DNA from: CAYGDT01 sp964348745
GTDB taxonomy: Bacteria; Patescibacteriota; Gracilibacteria; Peribacterales; Peribacteraceae
Direction of reading: 5' to 3'
Length of the DNA: 23,667 nt
NCBI GenBank assembly: GCA_964348745.1
Contig: CAYGDT010000012.1
Coordinates: forward strand, 1 to 23,667
Below the pieces are notes generated by a model. That model was given only the letters and a program-made list of their open reading frames with translations, ran no database searches and was not told the DNA's origin. Positions 15,301-22,041 of this stretch are shown here, in pieces. Position numbers and translations under genes: made by a program. Each line of letters opens with the position of its first letter. Within the stretch, counting starts at the first letter, position 1.

Positions 15301-15378
15301 AACTAGAAGCGGCAAACCGACCGAAAGTGTGAACGCACAAACAGCAGCAAAACGTTGGATTGAAGCACGCATAATCAT
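12337..15378 (-). CDS. Large secreted surface protein: NBR1-like FW domain, DUF11 and SLH-like region
   Basis: A 1013-residue exported protein, a candidate S-layer component. I start it at the ATG at 15378 (15372 also possible), 20 nt downstream of a good promoter; the frame's extension to 15495 lies upstream of that promoter. Residues 1-28 are a signal peptide ending LLVHA before Gln29. A four-tryptophan (NBR1-like) domain spans about 38-150, with GNAVLRNSGTSTWLPGT, YYWQMMVPG and VWFGQ. A DUF11 repeat spans about 156-278 (DVSIMKTGPQTISKGTDITY...ITVRNAGPS...ILDKIPAG). Residues 288-400 contain an SLH-like stretch (VQDFVNAGYVTLAEA, RKDFIKLVVELNGGIL, SFDDVPLSHSHFGW). The remaining 600 residues are Ser/Thr/Asn-rich beta-type sequence, including LRFEGRAQNGDILL and LWVDTNNDAVVDT. 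No membrane anchor or LPXTG is visible. It is a single-gene unit with its own promoter and terminator. Confidence 0.92.
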   Translation of the reverse strand: MIMRASIQRFAAVCAFTLSVGLPLLVHAQSTPQTNNAECYGYGVQTTVTPGQTFYGNAVLRNSGTSTWLPGTVMLGSRNPALIAPSTVWGVSMVNLPPNSKVLPGYVISIPIKSVAPTVQGSYAYYWQMMVPGTTPVWFGQQCKTTIVVKAPLSADVSIMKTGPQTISKGTDITYNITVRNAGPSAALNLTILDKIPAGLVYKPQPTGPTCFSMQGGSLACNILSLQSGQQVSFPLVFSTASVTCGATLTNTAKAYNPMFDPNQANNTSATVTTNVTCAPSCTLNSLPPAVQDFVNAGYVTLAEACANIGKNAVRKDFIKLVVELNGGILSGPPSTPSFDDVPLSHSHFGWYEESGKEGWIRGDNNCYGIHPCFEHPENTLIRGYFALVAQRSFGLTVTGAAPQFLDNPAGNDTATALQAAGDHCALLPDATGQYISPNGVMLFEDMLAALKRIDQGNLQWGRDCGTQVAASQLFITGKSLASNDTLVANQKNVPLLRFEGRAQNGDILLTQTAFSVAQGSLTNGQNYTLWVDTNNDAVVDTILQKNVSPISGTITFNALAGGGYVVPNNTSVIFEVHTDVAASLASSTLQLQFSTGQSYIAAETLSNGADLSGIKTDGICPSTCQITVTTATSTVFTIRSQGDLYITKSSTPVRSRQLLGGTLSEEILRLQLHAEYEDIDVTNLVFTSEAPDESLFSSNVDRLELYKVGEVTPFATATVAGCATDPVPSNSMCARMLNAELIVLKGSNMNILVRPRMRTDSAGAISGKHVKLRLDAVAGAKARGFISSNNLTQNDGDALSEGEVFIGTSSNAASQTITGNDNVVVLSKITSILNANPDANGTAIPTGVQRAIGQFKFRAEAANNTLNGQNKWTLSDIIFNVNVTNVATNLGSYKIYNKADPFSKASCSVTTISASQLLAVCDNLTLSSVNTQIDQGSDSTFVLETEVTNPQVSSSASSILQVSLQNFGSITNTTFGASSSHLQWQDKDFGASTPFLWIESPETTINSTQYQN

Positions 15379-15397
15379 ATTGGTGAAAAAAGGTAGA

Positions 15398-15426
15398 AGT
15401 ATCACATGCTTATACATGTAAGTCAA
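15398..15426 (-). promoter_or_regulatory. Sigma70-like promoter of the large surface-protein gene, with internal inverted repeat
   Basis: On the minus strand TTGACT (15426-15421) is followed after 17 nt by GATACT (15403-15398). Transcription should begin near 15391, leaving about 12 nt before the ATG. The spacer holds the inverted repeat ACATG-N6-CATGT (15404-15419), exactly between -35 and -10, where a dimeric repressor could bind. Confidence 0.82.
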
Positions 15427-15548
15427 TTTCATTGAAGCGAAATATAATCTTTGTATAAGACGCAGAAGCACCAAAAAAATTACAGAATTCATCAAGCATT
15501 TATGCCTTAATATTTCAGTTAATCAGTATTTACAAAAATAAGAAACAA

Positions 15549-15568
15549 TGCTATAATGTTTATATAAT
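15549..15568 (+). promoter_or_regulatory. Tandem -10 elements for the 143-aa hypothetical gene
   Basis: TGCTATAAT (15549-15557) is a consensus extended -10, and a second TATAAT occupies 15563-15568. The ATG at 15586 follows the second by 17 nt. The promoter lies in the AT-rich region (15379-15585) shared with the divergent surface-protein gene. The leader contains CACGAGAAAC and only a weak GAGA-type ribosome-binding sequence. Confidence 0.75.
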
Positions 15569-15585
15569 CTCTTTCCACGAGAAAC

Positions 15586-16017
15586 ATGAGTAGCGATTTT
15601 CAGTCAAATGAACAACCACCAGTAACTCGGAAGTCTGTTTCTTGGAAACCAGAATTGCAACAACAGATGATTGCTAACATCGATGCTTTAGGTTTTCCTC
15701 TTACTGCCCTAGTGTATGATCTTGTATTGGCACTCGATGCAGGCGATACACCAGCACCTTCTTTAGTAGCCTTTTTAGCTGCGGAAAAATTAAATCTTCT
15801 TGTAGGAACTGTTCACGACAATAATGAGGTAACCGATATGATTCTCACAGATGCTGGTTTCGGTGTGGCACTTGTTATTCGGAATCGTCGAAATGCTGAA
15901 GCGGAAAGGATTGCGCTTGAAACAGGCACAGTTGAGAGCTTAGATCGTCCTGATGGCAGCGGTGGAACTTCATTCTGGCGCAATTTATTGTCTGGGACTT
16001 TGGGCAGGAGAAAATAA
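15586..16017 (+). CDS. Hypothetical protein, 143 aa
   Basis: I do not recognise this protein. It is soluble in appearance, with no signal peptide or membrane segment. It has a polar N-terminus (SNEQPPVTRKSVSWKPELQQQ), a hydrophobic helical centre (IDALGFPLTALVYDLVLALDAG and LVAFLAAEKLNLLVG), a variable section (VHDNNEVTDMILTDAGFGVALVIRN) and a Gly/Ser-rich, basic end (GTLGRRK). Codon use is visibly more AT-rich than in the glycosyltransferases. It has a strong promoter of its own, which supports coding. Its last 33 nt overlap the end of the convergent glycosyltransferase gene. The neighbourhood suggests nothing firm about its job. Confidence 0.75.
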   Translation: MSSDFQSNEQPPVTRKSVSWKPELQQQMIANIDALGFPLTALVYDLVLALDAGDTPAPSLVAFLAAEKLNLLVGTVHDNNEVTDMILTDAGFGVALVIRNRRNAEAERIALETGTVESLDRPDGSGGTSFWRNLLSGTLGRRK

Positions 16018-17145
16018 GGCAGCCCCTCTACATTCCCGCACGATGTCTTCGAAAGCATCGAGCATGTTATTGAGTGTGAAACGTTCTTCCAGCGTCGCAC
16101 GTGCCTCGAGTCCCATACGTGCGGCACGGTCGGGATGCATGAGCATTTTTGCCATGGCATCGCTCAGCATACGACGGTTGCCGGGCAGTACTAGCAGTCC
16201 GCTGCCACCATCTTCGATTTGTTCAGCTACCCCGTAAGTTTTGCCGGCGATGATCGGCAGACCGAATGCCATCGCTTCCAGGATGACACGGGGGAAGCAT
16301 TCGATGAATGCATTGCAGACGAAGATATCGGTGCAGGCATAGACGGAAAAAATATCACGCGTCTCCGGATGAATGTGTATGCGATCACGCACGCCGCAAA
16401 CGCGTGCTCGCTCCAAAACCGCATCGAGCAGATGTTCATGCCCTGTCCATTGCTTCCCCACCAGCAGAAAGTGCGTTTGCCACTCACGGTGTTCTAAGAG
16501 CAGCAGCAGCGCGCTTTCCAAAAATTCCCGTTGCCCTTTGCGAGGACAGATCGTGCCGATGGAACTGAAGATGGTGCCGTCCACGGGCAGACCTAGCTGC
16601 CTGCGCAATACCTTCGCATCGGCATGGGATCGATACGTATCGATCTCTGCCGTATCGATACCCGCATGCAATACGCCACTGCGTATGCCGGGAATTTTGC
16701 CGTACACATCCATCGTTGCTTTCGAGCCGGCGATGACTGCATCCGCTTGGGTAAAAGCATCCTCGTTCCAATCCGGAAGCGTTCGCGCAAATGCTTCGCG
16801 TTCCGATTCGTGCAGCCACCAGAGAATCGTCGTATCAGGTGCATGCGATCGCAGCCAAGAAACGAGGTGGAATCCGAGGATGGTGTTGACGACGATCACA
16901 TCCGGTCGCAACTGTTTGAGCAATGTGCGCAGACGGCGGTGCGACGCCGCATGATTTGTCTCAAACAGGTTTGGAACTATATGGTAGGCAATATCCGATG
17001 CATTGCATCGCAGGTAGAGTGGGCCCTCCTCGGGTGATGCCAGTGCGCACATGTGTCCGCGCTCCTGCATACCTCTCGCAAGGTTTGCAAGCATGATGGG
17101 TGCTCCTTCCAGCAGGCCGTTATGGGAGAGAAAAAGTATTTTCAA
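15985..17145 (-). CDS. GT4-family glycosyltransferase
   Basis: A 386-residue GT-B enzyme that transfers a sugar from a nucleotide donor, probably during surface-glycan assembly. The N-terminal fold starts MKILFLSHNGLLEGAPIMLANLARGM, with the Gly-rich acceptor-side loop. The donor-binding half begins near SSIGTICPRKGQREFLES (194-211), and the hallmark EX7E motif is E282-E290 in IECFPRVILEAM, followed by FGLPIIAGKTYGVAEQI. There is no signal peptide or clear transmembrane segment, so it should act at the cytoplasmic face. It is transcribed divergently from the GT4 gene at 17186 across a palindromic promoter region, and its 3' end overlaps the convergent hypothetical gene by 33 nt. The donor sugar cannot be told from sequence. 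Confidence 0.93.
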   Translation of the reverse strand: MKILFLSHNGLLEGAPIMLANLARGMQERGHMCALASPEEGPLYLRCNASDIAYHIVPNLFETNHAASHRRLRTLLKQLRPDVIVVNTILGFHLVSWLRSHAPDTTILWWLHESEREAFARTLPDWNEDAFTQADAVIAGSKATMDVYGKIPGIRSGVLHAGIDTAEIDTYRSHADAKVLRRQLGLPVDGTIFSSIGTICPRKGQREFLESALLLLLEHREWQTHFLLVGKQWTGHEHLLDAVLERARVCGVRDRIHIHPETRDIFSVYACTDIFVCNAFIECFPRVILEAMAFGLPIIAGKTYGVAEQIEDGGSGLLVLPGNRRMLSDAMAKMLMHPDRAARMGLEARATLEERFTLNNMLDAFEDIVRECRGAALFSPAQSPRQ

Positions 17146-17157
17146 AGCAAAGGGGAA

Positions 17158-17180
17158 TAGTGTAGCACTAAGCTACACTA
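17158..17180. promoter_or_regulatory. Palindromic divergent promoter between two glycosyltransferase genes
   Basis: TAGTGTAGC (17158-17166) and GCTACACTA (17172-17180) are perfect inverted repeats around ACTAA. Because of the symmetry, the same -10-like hexamer TACACT reads outwards on both strands: 17164-17159 towards the gene starting at 17145, and 17174-17179 towards the gene starting at 17186. The plus-strand ATG lies 7 nt past its -10, suggesting a leaderless transcript. The palindrome could instead be an operator. Confidence 0.65.
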
Positions 17181-17185
17181 CCGCC

Positions 17186-18292
17186 ATGCGTACGCCGGTT
17201 ACCTTTGTCAGCCACGAAGCCAGTTATACGGGAGCACCGTTATTTCTGCTCACTGTGCTCGCGCAGGCGGATTTATCGTCCTATGCCCCGTCGGTTCTTC
17301 TGCTGCACAATGGTCCACTCAAAAAAGCATTTCGTTCCATTGGTCCTGTGCAGGTAGCTGCGCGAAGATTCCCTTCCCTTTCTTTTGCTCTCTGCAGAGC
17401 GAAGCGCACCCGGCAGCAGCTTCACTACATCAATTCGCATGCGTATCACTTTTTACACGATGCAAAGAAACAAAATTTTCCCGTCGTGATGCATGTGCAC
17501 GAGGGTCCGGTTTCCTTCGCCATGATAGACGAGGTGACCAAGGAATTGCTGCGCACCTACCCAAAGCGTTTTATTGCAAATTCGGACTACGTCCGACGGC
17601 ATCTTGTGTCGGAGCTCGGCATCGCTCCGGGGAAAATCGATCTTCTGTATCCGGGAATCGATCTCAAGCGCTGGAGCAGGAGAGATGCTTCGGGGTCATT
17701 GCGTACCAAGCTCGGTATTTCCCCCGACGCATTGATCGTCGGAGGAGCGGGGCAGATCCATCCGCGCAAGGGGACGGATTTGTGGCTTGCAATGGCGCGA
17801 CGAATAATCGGCTCTGTTCAAGATGATACGCAGCCTCCCGTCCATTTTGTGTGGGTAGGCAAAGCAGCGCAGGATCAGAAGGATTTTGCAGAGGAACTGT
17901 ATCGCCTCTCGGAGGACAGAGCATTCAAAAATCGCGTGCACTGGGTCGGAGAGCGTATCGATCCCAAACCGTATTTTGAACTCTTCGATGTCTTCGTTCT
18001 CTCCTCGCGCCAAGAGCCGCTTGGCATGGTGATGCTTGAAAACATGGCTCTTAAAAATCCTGTCGTTGCGTTTCGAGATGCAGGAGGCCCCGTGGAAGTG
18101 CTCTCGCGCGTCGGGGGTATGTTGGTATCTCCTCTGCGGAGCGACACACTCGCAGATACGGTGACGTTTCTCTTGCGTACGCCTTTGTATCGCAAGGCGC
18201 TGGGGGAATCGGGCAGAAAGGTGGTGGAAGAGTCGTTCACGATAGAGTCCTCGGTGCGCCACTTTGAGAGAATTCTTTCAGAGTGCGCGTAG
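17186..18292 (+). CDS. GT4-family glycosyltransferase
   Basis: A 368-residue GT-B enzyme, second of the divergent pair. I start at the ATG at 17186; the frame is open to 17051, but that extension runs through the promoter palindrome and antisense to the neighbouring gene. The N-terminal half contains FVSHEASYTGAPLFLLTVL (a loop like that of the neighbouring GT4), NSHAYHFLHDAKKQ and VVMHVHEGPVS. The donor half contains GGAGQIHPRKGTDLWLAMA (186-204), VHFVWVGKA and the EX7E motif E277-E285 in RQEPLGMVMLENMA. Both GT4 proteins share the order xGAP loop, xxPRKGxxxF/L and EX7E, so they may have arisen by duplication. Its last 15 nt overlap the convergent fusion glycosyltransferase gene. Confidence 0.93.
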   Translation: MRTPVTFVSHEASYTGAPLFLLTVLAQADLSSYAPSVLLLHNGPLKKAFRSIGPVQVAARRFPSLSFALCRAKRTRQQLHYINSHAYHFLHDAKKQNFPVVMHVHEGPVSFAMIDEVTKELLRTYPKRFIANSDYVRRHLVSELGIAPGKIDLLYPGIDLKRWSRRDASGSLRTKLGISPDALIVGGAGQIHPRKGTDLWLAMARRIIGSVQDDTQPPVHFVWVGKAAQDQKDFAEELYRLSEDRAFKNRVHWVGERIDPKPYFELFDVFVLSSRQEPLGMVMLENMALKNPVVAFRDAGGPVEVLSRVGGMLVSPLRSDTLADTVTFLLRTPLYRKALGESGRKVVEESFTIESSVRHFERILSECA

Positions 18293-21079
18293 GGTTCCAT
18301 CCACCGAGCGAGCGCGGCAGTCGCGCACCGTTTGTGCAAGTTCAGGTGTTTCGTTTGTAAGCGAAAGATTCGGTGAGAAGTACGGATCGCGCTCTAACAC
18401 ATCGCCCCACCGCGTTTCAAAAAACTGCGCTTCGCTTGGGTTCAATGTCGCACCGCGACCGTTGTTATTCCCGCGGCTTGCAGATTCGTGGTGCAGCAGC
18501 GTGACGCCGGATTCGCAGACAATGCGGTTGCCTCTCTGCAGGCATTTGAGGCAGTAATCTGTGTCGCAGAAATCGACGCCGAGGTTATGTTCATCAAAGC
18601 CGCCTACATCCTGAAACAGACTCTTGCGGGTAAGGAGATTTGCGCCCGATACCGCCGCGCAGTTATGGAGAAGCTGGTTCCAGTATTGGAATCCGCGGTC
18701 ATCGACGTCGGGGGAACGAACGAGCGAGGCGAGGTTTCTGCCAAGCAGCATGCCTGCATGCTGTATTGCCATTCCGTTTTGTGGAGTCGGGTACTGTAGC
18801 CGTCCCGCAACGACTCCGATGCGCGGTGAAAGCTGCAGGGTCCCCACCAGTTGCGTTAGCCAGTCGTCTTCCAAGATTTCCGTGTCATTATTCAAGAATA
18901 AAAGCAGCTCCGACTGCGCATGCCGCGCCGCGACGTTATTGATGTGTGCGAAGTTAAAGGTATCGGTTTTCACCGTGAGTACTTCAAACGGCGCATCGCG
19001 GAAGTATGCAAGTGTTTCTACGTCGCTACTGCCGTTATCAATCACGAGGATTTGGTAGCGCGCGTACGCTGTCTTATTGCGTATGGAAGCTATGCACCGA
19101 CGCAGAAGATCGACACGGTCTTTCGTGGGAATGATAAGCGTCACGAGGGGTGCGTTTGTCTCTGGCACGCTTCGTATCCGGAAACACCCGTCATCTTCGT
19201 TTTGAAGAAGCGGATGTATCTCCACAACATGCGGCAAGCGTCGTTGCCGCAGTGCATGTGCAACGGAAGACTGCTGCATGCTGCGGCGATCCTCGGGCTT
19301 GTCGTAGAGTGCAAGTAATCGGCGGTGGTAGAGTACGCGAGGGATATGAAATACTTCCTCTCCACTCTCGCCGATCTGCAAGAGAAGGTCGTACACAGGA
19401 TCGCGGTTTTTTCCCAGTGGAACGTCGCGCAGTGCGCTCTCACTACAGTCACGGCGCAGGAAGACGCAAGGTCCTATGTACTGGCGTGCGAGCAGATGCT
19501 CGGGGCTCCACGCAGGTTTAAACGACGGATTGCTGCGGATGTTTTCCTGTGACAGCGCATCGTGGTCGGCGTACAGGATGCCTGGTCGTTTGCCCTGCAG
19601 TGCCGCGGCAGAGTACAGCAGCGCATCGGGATGCAACACATCATGCGGGAAGACGATACCAACATAACTGCCGGTCGCCGCCCGCAGCCCCACTTCAAAA
19701 GCCCGCGCGTATCCCGTCTCGCCGGAGATTTCTTTATAGAAAACCGATGTCGGAAATGCCTGCATATAATCTTGAGCGATTATGCGCAGTACGTTTTGTG
19801 AAGAAGCATCGTTGACGAGAATCAATTGCCAATGGGAATAGCTTTGCTCCGTTATGCTGTTGAGAGTTTGCCGGAAAGCGATTTCATCGAATGCCCGTAT
19901 AGGAACGATTATTGAAAACTGCGGATGATCTCGCATGTCTTGGAGCAGCGCCGCACGTTTCTCACTTTCGATCTCCGAGTATTCATTGCGGGCAATCCAT
20001 GCAGCGTAGTCACCGCATGGAACAATGTCGTTCCCCGGAGTTTTCGCAGGCATGCGGGCGTTTTTTGGGTGGGATTGTGGAGCTGTGCGTTTCAGGAATC
20101 GAAGCATGCGTCCCGCCTTCCGCAGCGGTAACGTGAGCGTCCAGCTGCGCGTACCAAGCACGTGTCTTAACTCGGCTTGTACTTGCAACGTCTTGGCATT
20201 TTCTGCGTCCAATCTGTTTTTTTGATCTTCGATCATTGATTGCATATGTTCGATGCGTGTTTTCATCTCTGTACATTGCGTATGCAACTCTTCCTGCTTG
20301 GTAATTTGCATGATACGGTCTTGCTCGATGGCATCGATATGCGCACGCATATTCGCCGATGTAGAAAGATCGCGCAGAATGCCGGCGAATGCAGGACGAA
20401 TCGCGAGGTTTCTCGTATCAGAAAGTATACTGATGCCGTGCGCGCCGGGCACGTTTACGCATTGCAGAGAAAAAGTACTGTGACGAATGAAATCTTCCAC
20501 GGCGGTCAGTACGCCGTTTCGGGGACTTACGTTCTCGACGGCGTTCCAGTACGTAGCATTGATGCCGCCCTGTTCAACGAGTAACGACGCATCCGGTACT
20601 ATACCCGCGCGACGGTGTGACTTGCGGTACTCCGCTGGAATGCGTTCGGGATGGTGGTACATATCCCGCCGACCGTACGGCCAGCCCGTGTCATGGAGTA
20701 TAACGAGCGGAAAAGCGCCTGTAGCCGCGGCGCGCCGCTCAATGATCTTTAACTCGTGAAAGACGGTGTACCAGTTATGGTCGCCATCGATCAGCACCGT
20801 GTCGAAGGGTGCGATATTTTCAAGCACATGCAAGCTGCTGTCTTTATGAAACGTAACAATGCCGTGGCTCTCTTGCAGTAGCTGCTCTACCGCAGGCCCC
20901 GGCTCCGGATCGATACTGTGGACCGTGCAACCGTGTCCAGTACAGAAGGGGATCAGTTGCCGGAGCAAGGCGCCGTCCGCCGTACCGATCTCGACGATGC
21001 ACCGCGGTTGCCATGCCGCGAGAATCGGTTCGATGGTAGAGACCCAGAGTTGCGAAAATTGCATAAGGAGAGAAAGCAT
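18278..21079 (-). CDS. Fusion protein: SAM methyltransferase, coiled coil, two GT2 glycosyltransferase domains
   Basis: A 933-residue multidomain protein for glycan synthesis. Residues 1-200 are a class I SAM methyltransferase with motif I VEIGTADG (29-36), an acidic residue in IDPEP (56-60) and VLIDGDHNWYTVFHEL (95-110). Residues about 245-305 are a coiled coil (IEQDRIMQITKQEELHTQ onward). A basic segment follows. GT2 domain 1 starts at FSIIVPIR (388-395); its usual DxD position reads FPHDVLHPD (477-485), so it may be weakened. GT2 domain 2 starts at LVTLIIPTKDR (645-655), with IDNGSSD (680-686), a clear LNNDTEI (729-735) and GGFDEHNLG in the acceptor region. Such proteins resemble O-antigen-type polymerising enzymes in which methylation can cap chain growth (family knowledge; role here inferred). 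The start is secure: AAGGAGG precedes the ATG by 7 nt. It lies last in the HD-methyltransferase-fusion operon. Confidence 0.93.
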   Translation of the reverse strand: MLSLLMQFSQLWVSTIEPILAAWQPRCIVEIGTADGALLRQLIPFCTGHGCTVHSIDPEPGPAVEQLLQESHGIVTFHKDSSLHVLENIAPFDTVLIDGDHNWYTVFHELKIIERRAAATGAFPLVILHDTGWPYGRRDMYHHPERIPAEYRKSHRRAGIVPDASLLVEQGGINATYWNAVENVSPRNGVLTAVEDFIRHSTFSLQCVNVPGAHGISILSDTRNLAIRPAFAGILRDLSTSANMRAHIDAIEQDRIMQITKQEELHTQCTEMKTRIEHMQSMIEDQKNRLDAENAKTLQVQAELRHVLGTRSWTLTLPLRKAGRMLRFLKRTAPQSHPKNARMPAKTPGNDIVPCGDYAAWIARNEYSEIESEKRAALLQDMRDHPQFSIIVPIRAFDEIAFRQTLNSITEQSYSHWQLILVNDASSQNVLRIIAQDYMQAFPTSVFYKEISGETGYARAFEVGLRAATGSYVGIVFPHDVLHPDALLYSAAALQGKRPGILYADHDALSQENIRSNPSFKPAWSPEHLLARQYIGPCVFLRRDCSESALRDVPLGKNRDPVYDLLLQIGESGEEVFHIPRVLYHRRLLALYDKPEDRRSMQQSSVAHALRQRRLPHVVEIHPLLQNEDDGCFRIRSVPETNAPLVTLIIPTKDRVDLLRRCIASIRNKTAYARYQILVIDNGSSDVETLAYFRDAPFEVLTVKTDTFNFAHINNVAARHAQSELLLFLNNDTEILEDDWLTQLVGTLQLSPRIGVVAGRLQYPTPQNGMAIQHAGMLLGRNLASLVRSPDVDDRGFQYWNQLLHNCAAVSGANLLTRKSLFQDVGGFDEHNLGVDFCDTDYCLKCLQRGNRIVCESGVTLLHHESASRGNNNGRGATLNPSEAQFFETRWGDVLERDPYFSPNLSLTNETPELAQTVRDCRARSVDGTLRAL

Positions 21080-21122
21080 ATACTGGTTCCTCCTTTCTGG
21101 CGACTACGTCTTTTTGTCTTCC

Positions 21123-21158
21123 TCTGACTCTTCTGCATCCTCTGCATCCTCTATCTCA
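21123..21158. repeat. 9-bp tandem repeat upstream of the fusion glycosyltransferase
   Basis: TCTGCATCC occurs twice in perfect tandem (21132-21149), flanked by degenerate 9-bp units TCTGACTCT and TCTATCTCA. The array lies in the 71-nt spacer between the methyltransferase stop and the fusion-protein start and runs into the methyltransferase stop codon. The unit length equals that of the repeats at 3061-3137 and 4871-4925, but the sequence differs and no hairpin partner is seen. Confidence 0.7.
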
Positions 21159-22041
21159 ATCCCATTTCCATGCACCGCAAACGCAGAGCATCCGATGTCG
21201 CCTGCGCGCCTGCCATTGCGGTTTTACGAAGCCACAGACTTCCGCCGTACTTTCCCTGTAATTCCGGCACAATGCGCGTGACTGTCTGCGCGGATGTTTG
21301 CGTCAGCATGTCCGTAAAGAAGCAGATGTCGTACCCCTTTCGCAGCGTAAGAAACTCGCGGAGTACGTCGATTTCGTTCCAGCCCCGTGCCATGTCGCCC
21401 CACGACTCTGGGTACGAAAAACTTGCGAAGATATCGTGAAAATGAATATGTACGCCAACTGCGAGTAACGGAAGAATACGATGGAATATATCGAAAACGT
21501 CCGATCCGTCGCCATACATATGCGACGAATCTATAAAGAGAATATCGTTTGCACAGAGCGAGGAAAATACACTCGTCGGCACCTGTTGCACAGGTTGTTC
21601 ACGCAATGAATGTGCGCGGAGGTGCGCTGCCGGAACTTGCGACCGTACAAAATGCAGGCTCGGATCGATAAGCGTGCAATGCACCGCGCTGTCCAGAAAC
21701 AGCGCACTCGTGTCGAGCATCATGCACGAACTCATGCCGCATCCGACTTCAACGATTCTGCGTGGCTTTAGCGTTCTCATCATGGCGTTTAAAATCAGCC
21801 CGTCGCACTCGTTGTAGCGTTCATTGGGAATCGTATAGAACGTCCTACCCTCCCGCATTGCATCGTAGAGGCGACAGTAGTTGAGTTGCGAGAACGCTTT
21901 GAGATAGTGCATTTGCACATCCGGATCCATTTGGATACCAAGATGAAATGCAGGCAACGCATTGCCATCCTCACTATCAGGTAGCAGCGTGCCGACCGGT
22001 GCGGGTGAGTGCCGTGCGATACGATCAGAGTCCGATGTCAT
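21151..22041 (-). CDS. Class I SAM-dependent methyltransferase
   Basis: A 296-residue methyltransferase of the Methyltransf_24 kind. Motif I is IVEVGCGMSS (96-105). The ribose-binding acidic residue is probably Asp126 in TLIDPS. The conserved LFIDSSHMYGDGSDV lies at 168-182, and HIHFHDIFASFSYPESWGD at about 198-216 fits the acceptor/metal side seen in cephalosporin-hydroxylase-like and sugar methyltransferases. No signal peptide or membrane segment is visible. The methyltransferase domain of the following fusion protein shows a comparable IDGDH motif, so both may act on the same glycan. Its start lies 17 nt inside the upstream HD-domain gene, with no Shine-Dalgarno sequence, suggesting coupled translation. 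Confidence 0.9.
   Translation of the reverse strand: MTSDSDRIARHSPAPVGTLLPDSEDGNALPAFHLGIQMDPDVQMHYLKAFSQLNYCRLYDAMREGRTFYTIPNERYNECDGLILNAMMRTLKPRRIVEVGCGMSSCMMLDTSALFLDSAVHCTLIDPSLHFVRSQVPAAHLRAHSLREQPVQQVPTSVFSSLCANDILFIDSSHMYGDGSDVFDIFHRILPLLAVGVHIHFHDIFASFSYPESWGDMARGWNEIDVLREFLTLRKGYDICFFTDMLTQTSAQTVTRIVPELQGKYGGSLWLRKTAMAGAQATSDALRLRCMEMGLR

Noticed and set aside
15379..15495. 39-residue N-terminal extension of the large surface protein
   Set aside because: The promoter at 15398-15426 lies inside it, and a proper signal peptide begins at 15378.
17051..17185. 45-residue extension of the second GT4 protein
   Set aside because: It is antisense to the first GT4 gene, crosses the palindromic promoter, and the GT-B fold begins at the ATG at 17186.
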